Assembly (NCBI GenBank): GCA_030645615.1 | Contig: JAUSNB010000047.1 | Location: 1 to 56,591, forward strand | Direction: 5' to 3' | DNA: 56,591 nt | Source of the DNA: Actinomycetota bacterium | GTDB taxonomy: Bacteria > Actinomycetota > Actinomycetes > S36-B12 | Shown here: piece after piece, positions 16,517-25,343 of the stretch | Numbering within the stretch: the first letter of the stretch is position 1 | Layout of the letters: each line of letters starts with the position of its first letter | Made by a program: the position numbers and the translations under genes | Notes under the pieces: generated by a model | The model's input: only the letters and a program-made list of their open reading frames with translations | Databases searched by the model: none | Told to the model about the DNA's origin: nothing

Positions 16517-17440
16517 ATGGCCCCGCAGGATCGCCCGATCCTGGCCTTGGATTCCGCCTCCCTGTACTACCGCTCCTTCCATGCGCTGCCCGAATCGATG
16601 ACGGCACCGGACGGCCGACCGCACAACGCGGTGCGCGGGTTCCTTGCCACGGTGAGCCGCATCGTGGCGACGCACCGGCCGGCCGAGGTCGTGGCCTGCT
16701 GGGACGCGAACTGGCGCCCGGACTGGCGGGTGGAGTTGATGCCGTCCTACAAGGCCCACCGGGTGGCTGATGCCGCCACCGGCCAGGAGCAGGAGCCGGA
16801 CTCCCTCGGCGACCAGGCCGAGGCCATCGCTGACCTGCTCGATGCGGCCGGCATCCCCCGGCTCGGGTTCAGCGACTTCGAGGCCGACGACGTCATCGGC
16901 AGCCTTGCGGCACTGGATCCGCGGCCGACCATCGCCGTCAGCGGCGACCGGGACCTCGTGCAGATCGTGGACGAGCGCACCCGCCTGCTGCTGACGGTCA
17001 ACGGTGGCATGGAGAAGTGGCCGTTGCTCGACCCCGCATCGGTTCTGGAGCGCTACGGGGTTCCGGCGGACCGGTACGTGGACCTGGCCGTCCTGCGCGG
17101 GGACCCATCCGACGGGCTGCCGGGGGTACCGGGCATCGGAGCCAAGACGGCGGCAGCCCTCGTCCAGGCGTTCGGCCCCGTCGACGCGATCTTGGCTGCG
17201 GCGGACGAGACGCCCGACGCTCGCCCGATGACCCGCCGACTGGCAGCGGCGCTGCTCGCTTCTCGCGACGAGGTCGCGGCCGCATCGATCGTGGCGCGGT
17301 TGCGCACGGACCTTCCGGTGCTGGACCGGTCCCCCGCAGTCGACCGAGACGCGCTCGAGGGACTGGCAGAACGGTGGGGAGTCCAGCGGCAGGTGGCCGA
17401 CTTGATGTCCGCCCTGGCCCGTCACACCGAGGCGGAGTAG
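16517..17440 (+). CDS. 5'-3' exonuclease (FEN-like, PolA N-terminal type)
   Basis: 307-aa stand-alone homologue of the 5' nuclease domain of DNA polymerase I. LALDSASLYYRSFHA (residues 9-23), FSDFEADDVIGS (near 117), AVSGDRDLVQI (near 138) and GDPSDGLPGVPGIGAKTA (near 198) are the acidic metal-binding and helix-hairpin-helix motifs of this family, which removes 5' flaps and RNA primers. Length is normal. CAGACT lies 6 nt before ATG 16517. Its last 19 bases overlap the 3' end of helY on the other strand, so the two transcripts converge. It corresponds to Rv2090 next to helY in mycobacteria. Confidence 0.93.
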   Translation: MAPQDRPILALDSASLYYRSFHALPESMTAPDGRPHNAVRGFLATVSRIVATHRPAEVVACWDANWRPDWRVELMPSYKAHRVADAATGQEQEPDSLGDQAEAIADLLDAAGIPRLGFSDFEADDVIGSLAALDPRPTIAVSGDRDLVQIVDERTRLLLTVNGGMEKWPLLDPASVLERYGVPADRYVDLAVLRGDPSDGLPGVPGIGAKTAAALVQAFGPVDAILAAADETPDARPMTRRLAAALLASRDEVAAASIVARLRTDLPVLDRSPAVDRDALEGLAERWGVQRQVADLMSALARHTEAE

Positions 17441-20148
17441 GACACCACTCCGCGGTTGACCAGGTCTGCGGCGGCGTGCGCCGTGTGGCGCACCGGGTCG
17501 TCGACGTCAACCGCCTGGGCGACCTGCCCCAGCAGGTCGATCACCTGCCGCGTCCACCGCACGAAGTCACCCGCTGTGGTGTCCCCGTGGGTGAGCACCT
17601 CGAGCAGGTTGGCTCCCTTGGCCCATCGGTAGGTGGAATCGACCAGCCCGGGATCCGGCTTCCGGGTGATCGCGAGCCCATGCCTGCTCTCGAGGTCGGC
17701 CAGTTCCTCGTGCAGCCCGCGAAGCCGCTCGATCGCCTCGCGGACGGCAACGGTGGGCATGGCAGCGGGCGCCTCGTCGTCCGCTCCGCGCGCCTCGTAA
17801 ACGACGGCGGCGCAGACCGCCGCCAGCTCGGCCGCATCGAGCGACGACCACGCGCCCTCCCGGATCGACTGGGCGGCGATGAGGTCGGCCTCGGTGTACA
17901 GCCGCATGAGCATGCGACCGGAGTCGGTCACCTGTGCGCTGTTCCCGGACGACGTGAGGTAGCCCAGCTCGGTGAGCACTTCGCACACGCGGTCGAAACG
18001 CTTGGCAATCGAGTTCGTTCGGCCGTCCACCCTGCGCTCCAGGTCCCTGATCTGGCGGTCTACCCGGTGGTAGCGCTCCGCCCAGCGCGCATGCACCTCG
18101 CGGTCCGAGCAGCCGTGGCAGGGATGCTGCTTGAGCCGTGCGCGCATGGCCTGGATCTCCGCGTCCTCGGACGCCTGGGTGGACCGGCGGCGGCGTTCGT
18201 GCGGAATGTCGCCCATCACCGAGTGCAGTGCGCTGACCAGGTCCCGGCGGGACCGGGCATCCTTCGCCACGAAGCCCTTGGGGACGGTAACGGACGCGAT
18301 CGGCTCGACGAACTGGGTGGTGTCGGCCACCGATACCCGCCGCACCTGACCGTCGCCGGTCAGGACCATGGGCCGGCCAGCCATGACCGGGCTGCGGTGC
18401 CGGCGCTGGTCGAGCACGACGGCGGGGCCGGCCCGGCGCCCGGTCGTGATCACGACGACGTCGCCCTGGCGGAGGGCCAGCCACGAGTCCTCCGCCGCCT
18501 CCCGGCGCTGGGTCGCCGCCTGCCGGGAGAGGTCCTTCTCGCGGCGGGACAGGGACTCCCGGAGGGCGGCGTACTCCTCGAAGTCGCCCAGATGGCACGC
18601 CATGGCCTGCCGGTATCCCTCCTTGGCCTCCTCCACCTTGCGCAGCTCGGTGGCCAGGCCGACCACGGAGCGATCGGCCTGGAACTGCGCGAACGAGGTC
18701 TCCAGCACCTCGCGCGCGGCATGCCGGCCCATGCGGGCCACGAGGTTGACCGCCATGTTGTACGAGGGCTGGAACGAGGAGCGCAGCGGATAGGTTCGGG
18801 TGGAGGCCAGGCCGGCTAGCGAACGTGGGTCAAGCCCGGCATGCCACAGCACGACAGCGTGCCCCTCGACGTCGATGCCGCGCCGTCCTGCCCGCCCGGT
18901 GAGCTGCGTGTACTCCCCCGGGGTCAGGTCCACGTGCGTCTCGCCGTTCCACTTAACCAATCGCTCGAGGACGACCGACTTGGCGGGCATGTTGATGCCG
19001 AGGGCGAGCGTCTCGGTGGCGAAGACCACCTTGAGCAGGCCGGCCTGGAAGAGCCCTTCGACGATCTCCTTGAACACCGGCAGCAGCCCGGCGTGGTGGG
19101 CGGCCAGTCCCCGTTCCAGGGCCTCGAGCCACTCGTCGAAGCCGAGGGCGGCGAGGTCCTCGTCCGGCAGTTCCAGGGTGCTGGCCAGCGCGACCTGGCG
19201 GATCTCGCGACGCTCCTCGGCCGTCGTCAGTCGCAGGCCACCCTGCAGGCACTGCCGCACCGCGTCGTCGCAGCCGGCCCTGCTGAACAGGAAGTAGATG
19301 GCCGGGAGAAGCCCGTCCCGCTCCAGCCGCTCCGCGACGTCGCTGCGCCAGGGCGTCATCGGCCCGCGGCGTCTCTGCCGATCGCGGCCGTGCCCGCGGT
19401 GTGGGTTCTCCCGACGCTCCTGCTCCCGGGCGAGGCGCACGAGCTCGGGGTTCACTATCCGCTGGTCGTCGTCGACGAAGAGGTCGTACATGCGGCTGCC
19501 CGCCATCACGTGCTGCCACAGGGGCACCGGGCGGTGCTCCTCGACGACCACGGCAGTGTCGCCTCGAACGGCCTCGAGCCACGCCCCGAACTCCTCCGCG
19601 TTGCTCACCGTTGCGGACAGGGCCACCACGGTCACCGACTCGGGGAGGTGGATGATCACTTCCTCCCAGACCGCGCCCCGGAACCGGTCGGCCAGGTAAT
19701 GCACCTCATCCATGACGACGTAGCCGAGTCCGCCGAGGGTTGATGAGCCCGCGTAGAGCATGTTGCGCAGGACCTCGGTCGTCATCACGACGATGGGTGC
19801 CTCGCCGTTGATGCTGTTGTCGCCCGTCAGCAGCCCGACCTGCGCAGCGCCGTGACGCGCCACCAGGTCGTTGTACTTCTGGTTCGACAGCGCCTTGATC
19901 GGCGTCGTGTAGAAGCACTTGAGCCCCTGCTCCACGGCGAGGTGGATGGCGAACTCCCCGACCACGGTCTTCCCCGACCCCGTCGGGGCGGCGACCAGCA
20001 CTCCGGCACCCCGCTCGAGCGCCGCGCACGCGTCGAGCTGGAAGTCGTCCAGGCCGAACAGATAGCCCTCGGCGAAGGCACCCACCTGTCCTCGGGTGCG
20101 CTCCCCGCGGGACTTGGCCGCGGCGTACCTCTCCGCGGGGCTGGCCAT
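17422..20148 (-). CDS. helY: Ski2-like DEAD/DEAH-box RNA helicase HelY
   Basis: 908-aa helicase of the actinobacterial HelY type, related to eukaryotic Ski2/Mtr4 RNA helicases. RecA domain 1 has a Q-like region, Walker A APTGSGKT at 54-61, TTPIKALSNQK near 81 and the DEVH box at 147-150; ALSATVSN is motif III. Domain 2 has FATETLALGINMPAKSVV (motif IV/V) and QLTGRAGRRGID (motif VI). The C-terminal third is a DSHCT-type domain containing a HPCHGC motif. It likely unwinds RNA; the cellular role is poorly defined. TAGCCT 6 nt before ATG 20148 suggests a leaderless mRNA. Confidence 0.94.
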   Translation of the reverse strand: MASPAERYAAAKSRGERTRGQVGAFAEGYLFGLDDFQLDACAALERGAGVLVAAPTGSGKTVVGEFAIHLAVEQGLKCFYTTPIKALSNQKYNDLVARHGAAQVGLLTGDNSINGEAPIVVMTTEVLRNMLYAGSSTLGGLGYVVMDEVHYLADRFRGAVWEEVIIHLPESVTVVALSATVSNAEEFGAWLEAVRGDTAVVVEEHRPVPLWQHVMAGSRMYDLFVDDDQRIVNPELVRLAREQERRENPHRGHGRDRQRRRGPMTPWRSDVAERLERDGLLPAIYFLFSRAGCDDAVRQCLQGGLRLTTAEERREIRQVALASTLELPDEDLAALGFDEWLEALERGLAAHHAGLLPVFKEIVEGLFQAGLLKVVFATETLALGINMPAKSVVLERLVKWNGETHVDLTPGEYTQLTGRAGRRGIDVEGHAVVLWHAGLDPRSLAGLASTRTYPLRSSFQPSYNMAVNLVARMGRHAAREVLETSFAQFQADRSVVGLATELRKVEEAKEGYRQAMACHLGDFEEYAALRESLSRREKDLSRQAATQRREAAEDSWLALRQGDVVVITTGRRAGPAVVLDQRRHRSPVMAGRPMVLTGDGQVRRVSVADTTQFVEPIASVTVPKGFVAKDARSRRDLVSALHSVMGDIPHERRRRSTQASEDAEIQAMRARLKQHPCHGCSDREVHARWAERYHRVDRQIRDLERRVDGRTNSIAKRFDRVCEVLTELGYLTSSGNSAQVTDSGRMLMRLYTEADLIAAQSIREGAWSSLDAAELAAVCAAVVYEARGADDEAPAAMPTVAVREAIERLRGLHEELADLESRHGLAITRKPDPGLVDSTYRWAKGANLLEVLTHGDTTAGDFVRWTRQVIDLLGQVAQAVDVDDPVRHTAHAAADLVNRGVVSYSASV

Positions 20149-20154
20149 GACCTC

Positions 20155-20160
20155 AGGCTA
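20155..20160 (-). promoter_or_regulatory. Leaderless -10 element of helY
   Basis: On the minus strand TAGCCT is followed by GAGGTC and ATG, putting the transcription start on the start codon. Confidence 0.5.
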
Positions 20161-20183
20161 CGACCAGACCTGCGGTACCGCGC

Positions 20184-21089
20184 TCAGGCAGTGCCGAGGA
20201 CGGCCAGCGCGCCGGGCTGCAGGCGGACGTCGACGGGCAGGGGGCCGACCCGCTCGCCGTCGGCATAGGCCACCTGGCCGGCGGCACTGACGCGCAGCCG
20301 GGCACCGCGGTAGGTGCGCACGTAGGGCTGGCGTACGTGCTCGCCCTTGTAGACCGACGGGAACAGCCGCAGGAAGGTGACCTTCGAGACCGCAGACAGC
20401 CACGTGATATCGAGCAGGCCGTCGTCCGGGACTGCCGCCGGGCAGATCCGCATGCCCCCTCCGTAGCTCGGGCCATTCCCGACGGCAACGAGCATGGCCT
20501 CGCCCTCGATGAGCTCCCCGTCGATGGTCAGGGAGTATCGCACCGGGCGGAAGGAGGCGAGTTCGCGCACCATCGCCACGGTGTAGCGCTGCCCGCCCAG
20601 TCGTGACATGGCGTTGGCGCGCTCGTTGACGGCGGAATCGAAGCCGGTCGACAGGACGCCCGCGAAGTGATGCCGGGCGCCGTCGCTCGCCTCGGCCAGT
20701 CCAGCGTCGACGTGGCGGACCTGGCCTGAGCCCAGCGCCGCGGCAAGGTGCCGGGCCCCCGCGGCCGCATCGCCGTGCGGGAAGCCGAGGGCCATGGCGA
20801 TGTCGTCGCCCGACCCTCCGGCAACGATGCCCAACGGCACGCCGGTCCCCACCAGCTCCTGGATCACGGTGTGCACCGTGCCATCGCCCCCGCAGGCGAC
20901 GACTGCGCGGGCACCGGACGCCACGGCTTCACGCACCGAAGCCTGCGCTATCGCGGCCGAGGCAGGTCGGACCACGCGGTAGGCGATGCCTGCTGCCGCC
21001 AGCGCGTGCGCGGCCAGCTCGGCGTGGCGCACGGCCCTGCCGCCGCCCGCCGCGGGGTTCACCACCAGCCAGGTGTCAGCCTCGACCAC
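20184..21089 (-). CDS. Diacylglycerol kinase-family lipid kinase
   Basis: 301-aa member of the DgkB/YegS lipid kinase family, which phosphorylates diacylglycerol or related lipids with ATP. WLVVNPAAGGG (residues 6-16) starts the catalytic domain, VVACGGDGTVH (near 67) is the nucleotide-binding signature and IVAGGSGDDIA (near 91) replaces the usual GTGND with GSGDD. The C-terminal beta-sandwich domain carries GPSYGGGMRICP and DGLLDI. GTG 21089 is preferred over an upstream frame because it starts 1 nt after the tatC stop and 4 residues before the first family motif. It is the last gene of the tat transcript. Confidence 0.88.
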   Translation of the reverse strand: MVEADTWLVVNPAAGGGRAVRHAELAAHALAAAGIAYRVVRPASAAIAQASVREAVASGARAVVACGGDGTVHTVIQELVGTGVPLGIVAGGSGDDIAMALGFPHGDAAAGARHLAAALGSGQVRHVDAGLAEASDGARHHFAGVLSTGFDSAVNERANAMSRLGGQRYTVAMVRELASFRPVRYSLTIDGELIEGEAMLVAVGNGPSYGGGMRICPAAVPDDGLLDITWLSAVSKVTFLRLFPSVYKGEHVRQPYVRTYRGARLRVSAAGQVAYADGERVGPLPVDVRLQPGALAVLGTA

Positions 21090-21090
21090 G

Positions 21091-21960
21091 CTATGCGCCG
21101 TCGTCGCGCGTCGGCTCGTCGAGCGGTGACGGGTTCGGGTCGAGGGGCGAGGCCTCGTCGTCGTCCAGCCCGGAGTAGTCCATCCGCCCGGAACGTCGAT
21201 CACGGCGCCGGTCATTGAGCAGGCAGATGCCCACGGCAATCGCGACCAGGCCCAGGATCGGGACAGCCAGGAGAAGGAGGTTGATCGGGTCGCCCGTCGG
21301 CGTGGCCACTGCCGAGAACAGCAGCACGCTGATGATGATCCAGCGCCACCAGCTGACCAGCTTTCGCCCCGTCAGGACGCCCGCGAAGTTCAGCAGCACG
21401 AGCAGGAGCGGCACCAGGAAGCCGATCCCGAAGACGAGGATCATGCGCAGGAAGAAGGAAAGGTATCGATCGACAGACACGATGTTCTCGACGCCCTCAG
21501 GCGTGAAGCCGAACAGGATCTGCAGGCCGTAAGGCAGCAGCACGTACGCGAGCAGGGCGCCGGACAGGAAGAGCGGAGCCGCGACGGCAGCGAACCCGAC
21601 CGCCCATCGACGCTCGTTCTTGTGCAGCCCGGGGGTCACGAAGCGCCACAACTGGTACAGCCACACCGGGGACGACAGCACCAGGCCGGCAACCGCGGCC
21701 ACCTGCATCTGCAGCACGAACGGATCGGCCACCCCGGTCAGCGCAAGGGTGACCTCGCGGCCCTCGGCCCTGGACTGCTCGACGACGGCGTTGAAGGGCT
21801 CGCTGAGCCAGGCGAAGAGCCGGTCGTAGTAGATCCAGCCGACGACCATGCCCACCACGATGGCCAGCCCGGCCTTCACCAGCCGTGACCGAAGCTCCCG
21901 CAGATGCTCCGTCAGCGGCATCGCGGCCGCACGGTCGGCGCCGCGCTCTTTGATCGCCAT
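21091..21960 (-). CDS. tatC: Sec-independent protein translocase TatC
   Basis: 289-aa polytopic membrane protein that forms the Tat signal-peptide receptor with TatA/B-type subunits and moves folded proteins across the membrane. MPLTEHLRELRSRL (residues 14-27) is the conserved N-terminal signal-recognition region containing the key Glu. Six hydrophobic segments follow, with FVTPGLHKNERRW in the first periplasmic/cytoplasmic loop region and AVATPTGDPINLLLLAVP in the last helices, all typical. The acidic C-terminal tail is longer than in E. coli. A gap of 13 nt separates it from tatA. It could export the multicopper oxidase encoded at 5944. Confidence 0.97.
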   Translation of the reverse strand: MAIKERGADRAAAMPLTEHLRELRSRLVKAGLAIVVGMVVGWIYYDRLFAWLSEPFNAVVEQSRAEGREVTLALTGVADPFVLQMQVAAVAGLVLSSPVWLYQLWRFVTPGLHKNERRWAVGFAAVAAPLFLSGALLAYVLLPYGLQILFGFTPEGVENIVSVDRYLSFFLRMILVFGIGFLVPLLLVLLNFAGVLTGRKLVSWWRWIIISVLLFSAVATPTGDPINLLLLAVPILGLVAIAVGICLLNDRRRDRRSGRMDYSGLDDDEASPLDPNPSPLDEPTRDDGA

Positions 21961-21973
21961 GTGAGGCGGGTGG

Positions 21974-22276
21974 TCAGCCCTCGGTCCGCTCCGGCGCCGG
22001 GGCCTCGGCGGCAGCAGGGGCTGCCGGCGGTGCCTGGCCGGCGGCGGGCAGAGCCTCGGGGGCAGGTGCGCTCAGGGCATCAGGCGTGGCCGTATCGGTG
22101 GCCTTGCCGGGTGCGTCCTTCGACGTATCGTCGGCGAGCCCCTTCGTCTCCGCCTTGAAGATCCTCAGCGAGCGGCCCAGGCCGCGTGCGGCGTCTGGGA
22201 GCCGCTTGGCGCCGAAGAGCAGGAGGATGAGGGCCACGATGATCAGCCACTCCCAGCCGCGCAACTGACTGAACAT
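21974..22276 (-). CDS. tatA: Sec-independent protein translocase TatA
   Basis: 100-aa single-span protein. The transmembrane helix (about 8-22, [15 protein letters not shown]) is followed by the amphipathic helix after the conserved [21 protein letters not shown] segment. The C-terminal half is Ala/Pro-rich and disordered, as in other actinobacterial TatA. It polymerises into the translocation pore. ATG 22276 has a GAGGAG ribosome site about 8 nt upstream. The tatA-tatC order downstream of pafB/pafC is the standard actinobacterial arrangement. Confidence 0.96.
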   Translation of the reverse strand: MFSQLRGWEWLIIVALILLLFGAKRLPDAARGLGRSLRIFKAETKGLADDTSKDAPGKATDTATPDALSAPAPEALPAAGQAPPAAPAAAEAPAPERTEG

Positions 22277-22321
22277 TGGGTACTCCTCGGTCGTGCGTCC
22301 GGAGCCGACGCTGCAGGATGG

Positions 22322-23263
22322 CTAACGATACGCCGCGAGGGCCGACCGAGCGGCACCCGCCACGGTCTCAACCAGTTCCGGCGGCTCGAGGACCGTGGCC
22401 GTGCCTGCCAGCGACAGCACGAGCCGCAGGGCCCAGTCGGGCGACAGCATGCGCAGGCGGACGAGCGTGGACCCGTCGGCCCCCTCCCCCTCAACGGCCC
22501 CGTGGTGCACGTCGATAATCCAGCGCGCCTCCGGGGACACCGCGAGCAGGGCGGTCGCCGGCACGGCGGGCGGATCGGTCGTGGGGTCCCCAGGGCCCGG
22601 GGACTCGGGCGGACCCGGCGCCTGCCCTGGGGCGGCCGACACCACCCGATCGAGTCGGAAGGTGCGCAAGGCGCCTGCCGAGTAGCAGTACGCCTCTAGG
22701 TACACCGTCCCGTCGGTCGTGAACAGCCGGCGCGGCTCGATGGTCCGGTCGGTGACCTCGTCCTTGCTTGCCGACGCGTAGCGGATGGCCGTGGCGCCGC
22801 CGGACGCGAGAGCCATCTCGATCACGCCGCGCACCTCCGGTGAGACACCGACGTTCACGGTGATCGCGCGAGCCGCCTCGGTGGCACTTGCCGCCTGCTC
22901 GAGCTTGACTGCCGCGGTTACGAGGGCCTCGCGGTCCTCGACGCCGGGGACCTGGGCGAGCATCCGAAGGGCGATGAGCAGCGTGAGCGCCTCCTGCTGG
23001 CTCAGCCGCATGGGCCGCTCGAGGGTCAGCGCGTCGAGCACGTGGATCCGGCCTTCCTCGTCCCAGAACTGGATGTCCACAAGTTGCCCCGGCCCGTAGC
23101 CAGGCTCTCCGCAGACTATGAGCAGCCACAGGTCCTGCTCCAACTGGTCCGGGATCACCCCGAAATGCGCTGCGGCATCCGCTACGGTCACGCCGTCGTG
23201 GGCGCGCAGCCAGGGCACGAGTGCCAGCAGCCGCGACAGCCGCTCCGCCGCCGTGCCGCTCAT
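22322..23263 (-). CDS. pafC: WYL-domain transcriptional regulator PafC
   Basis: 313-aa protein with an N-terminal winged-helix region (about 1-65, where GVTVADAAAHFGV looks like the recognition part) and a C-terminal WYL-type domain (about 150-235; ATAIRYASAS, RRLFTTDGTVYLEAYCY and LRTFRLDRV are the family positions). With PafB it forms the PafBC activator of the mycobacterial RecA/LexA-independent DNA-damage response. ATG 23263 overlaps the pafB stop (ATGA), which excludes the longer upstream frame. A Pro/Gly-rich insertion sits near residue 230. tatA follows after 45 nt. Confidence 0.92.
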   Translation of the reverse strand: MSGTAAERLSRLLALVPWLRAHDGVTVADAAAHFGVIPDQLEQDLWLLIVCGEPGYGPGQLVDIQFWDEEGRIHVLDALTLERPMRLSQQEALTLLIALRMLAQVPGVEDREALVTAAVKLEQAASATEAARAITVNVGVSPEVRGVIEMALASGGATAIRYASASKDEVTDRTIEPRRLFTTDGTVYLEAYCYSAGALRTFRLDRVVSAAPGQAPGPPESPGPGDPTTDPPAVPATALLAVSPEARWIIDVHHGAVEGEGADGSTLVRLRMLSPDWALRLVLSLAGTATVLEPPELVETVAGAARSALAAYR

Positions 23264-24240
23264 GACCCGCCGTCCCCGTGCGCACTGGCGATGACGGCGA
23301 GGGCCGCCCTGGCCGCCGCCACCGCCTCGGGTGGCTCGACGACCACGGCGTCGACTCCCGCCGCGCATGCGATGGCGGTCGCGTCAGCGAGGGATCTCAG
23401 CTCGACGGTGATCGTGTCTGCCTCGAATGCATCGACGACTCCCTGCGCAGCCGCCATCCGGCGCAGTCGGGCCGCCCGCCCGGGCGCTACCCGGAACCTC
23501 GCCCGGACGCCTTCATCCGGTCCCGCATCCAGGCCCGCGCGTGAGACTTCGAAGCCCTCCGGCGGGGGAATGCGCGCGGCAGCCATCACCTGGACGGGGC
23601 CGTGCATGCGGGACAGGCGGAAGGTCCGCTGGGCCTCGCGATCGTGATCGTGGCCGACGAGGAACCAGCGGCCCGAACTCGACCTCAGCCCCCATGGCGA
23701 GACCGTGCGCTTGCGTACGGTGTCATCGGCCGGGGCGCGGTAGTCGAAGGTGACTACCTTCTCGTCCCGCACGGCCTGCATGAGGGGCAGCAGCGCGGCG
23801 TCGGCGGCGGTCAGCTCCACCGGTCCGCGAAGGTCGGCTGGGGTCCAGTCGTGCCCGGAAGCCGACGCGGACTCGAGCTTGCGCAGCGCCGTGCCCGGTA
23901 CAGGAGCGATCGACGCGCCGCTCCAGACCTGTGCGGCGAGCGCGATCGCGGCGCGTTCCTCGACCGTGAAGTCGATGGGGTGGAGGACGTACGAGTCTCC
24001 CGGTATGCGGTACCCGACGACCTCGCCGCTTACGTCAAGGACGGTCTCGACAGGGATGCCCATCGATCGCAGTTCGTCCTTGTCCCGCTCGAACATGCGC
24101 TCGAAGGCTGCGTCGGACGGTGCGTCACCGTACCCAGGGATCGCTTGCCGGATGGTGGCTCTCGACACGGCGGTCGCCGTGGCCATGAGGCACAGGACGA
24201 GATTGAGCAGTCGCTCGGTGCGATCGACGCGATCGGTCAT
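23260..24240 (-). CDS. pafB: WYL-domain transcriptional regulator PafB
   Basis: 326-aa partner of PafC. RTERLLNLVLCLMATATAVSR at the N-terminus leads into a winged helix that ends near residue 75 (VVGYRIP). The WYL domain spans about 145-215 with VVTFDYRAP, VSPWGLRSSSGRWFLVGHDHDR and FRLSRM. A C-terminal WCX-type extension follows. ATG 24240 is followed by the standard PafB N-terminus, and the stop is coupled to pafC. The gene is 8 nt upstream-adjacent to the stop of the FKBP gene, so the whole pafA-FKBP-FKBP-pafB-pafC series may be read through. Despite the name (proteasome accessory factor) its known role is DNA-damage control. Confidence 0.93.
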   Translation of the reverse strand: MTDRVDRTERLLNLVLCLMATATAVSRATIRQAIPGYGDAPSDAAFERMFERDKDELRSMGIPVETVLDVSGEVVGYRIPGDSYVLHPIDFTVEERAAIALAAQVWSGASIAPVPGTALRKLESASASGHDWTPADLRGPVELTAADAALLPLMQAVRDEKVVTFDYRAPADDTVRKRTVSPWGLRSSSGRWFLVGHDHDREAQRTFRLSRMHGPVQVMAAARIPPPEGFEVSRAGLDAGPDEGVRARFRVAPGRAARLRRMAAAQGVVDAFEADTITVELRSLADATAIACAAGVDAVVVEPPEAVAAARAALAVIASAHGDGGS

Positions 24241-24248
24241 GCGTGCGG

Positions 24249-24608
24249 CTACCCGACGTCGATGAGGTCGATGACGAAGACGAGGGTGCGGCCTGCCAAC
24301 CGGTGGCCGCCGCTCTCCCCGTAGGCCATCCGCGGCGGTATCACGAGCTGGCGCCTCCCGCCGACACGCATGCCGGGGATGCCCTCCTGCCAGCCGGCGA
24401 TGAGGCCGTTGAGGGGAAACGCGATGGACTCACCGCGGTCCCACGAGGCGTCGAACTGCTCGCCCGTCTCGTAGTCGACGCCGATGTAGTGAACGTCGAC
24501 GCGCCCACCGGGCACCGCCTCCGCGCCCTCCCCGACGATCACGTCCGTGATCACGAGTTCGGTCGGCGCCGGACCCTCCAGGAACTCGATCTCGGGCTTG
24601 GTGCTCAT
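24249..24608 (-). CDS. Cytoplasmic FKBP-type peptidyl-prolyl cis-trans isomerase
   Basis: 119-aa single-domain FKBP. VDVHYIGVDYETGEQFDASWDRGE carries the conserved Tyr and Asp, PLNGLIAGWQEGIPGMRVGGRRQLVIPP is the core containing the binding-pocket Trp/Ile, and MAYGESGG and LVFVIDL complete the fold. No signal peptide. ATG 24608 is chosen because AAGGAGA lies 7-13 nt upstream and the domain length is then normal; the open frame continues upstream without motifs. Its neighbour at 24674 is a second FKBP with a lipoprotein signal, apparently a duplication. Confidence 0.93.
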   Translation of the reverse strand: MSTKPEIEFLEGPAPTELVITDVIVGEGAEAVPGGRVDVHYIGVDYETGEQFDASWDRGESIAFPLNGLIAGWQEGIPGMRVGGRRQLVIPPRMAYGESGGHRLAGRTLVFVIDLIDVG

Positions 24609-24673
24609 GTGGTGTCTCCTTGGCGGTATCTCGGCATGCGGAACGAGGGGCTCGCGGCGAGCCGGGACGGGTG

Positions 24674-25294
24674 CTAGCCGATGCTGATGAGCTCGACCGT
24701 GAAGACCAGCGTCTCGTTGACGTCGATGCCAGGCGGAGGCGCGTCGCCGTAGGCCAGCTCGCCCGGGATCACGAGCAGCCGGGTGCCGCCGACCTTCATC
24801 CCGGGCACCCCTTCCTGCCACCCCGCGATGACCCCGTCCAGCGGGAAGGTGGCCGGGGTGCCGTTGGCGTACGACGAGTCGAACAGCGACTGGGTGCCTA
24901 GGCCAACGCCGCAGTAGTTGACGGTCAGGGTGTCGCCGGCCACGGCCTCCGCCCCGCTGCCCTCGACCACCTCGGCGATCCCGAGTTCGGTGGCCGGGGT
25001 GGCATCCGTGGCGATGGTGACGGTGGGGGCGCCGTTGGGCTGGATGGCGGCCGAGGCGGACCCGACCGTGACGCTGCCCGTGGGGAGGCTGTCGGTGGGC
25101 ATCGCCTGCGTGCTCACGCAGTCCACCGTGACATAGGGGGCCCCTGCGGCGATCGAGGACTGCAGTTCTTCGGCAGGAGCCGTCTCCTCGGCGCTGATGG
25201 CGTCCGGCTCGACCCTCTCGTCAGTCTGGCTGCCGCAGGCGGTGAGCCCGATCAGGAGGGTGGCGGACGCGGCGGCGATGGCGATTCGCTTCAT
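24674..25294 (-). CDS. FKBP-type peptidyl-prolyl isomerase lipoprotein
   Basis: 206-aa extracytoplasmic FKBP. Residues 1-20 are a lipoprotein signal (KR, hydrophobic core, lipobox LTAC with acylated Cys20). A low-complexity Glu/Ala linker and an approximately 45-residue spacer precede one FKBP domain (about 100-206) with LTVNYCG, PLDGVIAGWQEGVPGMKVGGTRLLVIP, ELAYGD and LVFTVELI. It should help fold exported proteins outside the membrane. TAGGCT 6 nt before ATG 25294 suggests a leaderless message separate from pafA. A pair of FKBP genes next to pafA is, as I recall, also found in Streptomyces. Confidence 0.92.
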   Translation of the reverse strand: MKRIAIAAASATLLIGLTACGSQTDERVEPDAISAEETAPAEELQSSIAAGAPYVTVDCVSTQAMPTDSLPTGSVTVGSASAAIQPNGAPTVTIATDATPATELGIAEVVEGSGAEAVAGDTLTVNYCGVGLGTQSLFDSSYANGTPATFPLDGVIAGWQEGVPGMKVGGTRLLVIPGELAYGDAPPPGIDVNETLVFTVELISIG

Positions 25295-25300
25295 GCGGGG

Positions 25301-25306
25301 AGCCTA
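25301..25306 (-). promoter_or_regulatory. Leaderless -10 element of the FKBP lipoprotein gene
   Basis: On the minus strand TAGGCT-CCCCGC-ATG gives the 6-nt leaderless spacing. Confidence 0.5.
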
Positions 25307-25343
25307 GGCCATGCACGCCCTGCAGGTGCGCCTGCCCGCGGCT

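Noticed and set aside
20184-21239. Longer diacylglycerol-kinase start at 21239
   Set aside because: The extra 50 codons overlap tatC and are Thr/Arg-rich without family similarity; GTG 21089 starts next to the first motif.
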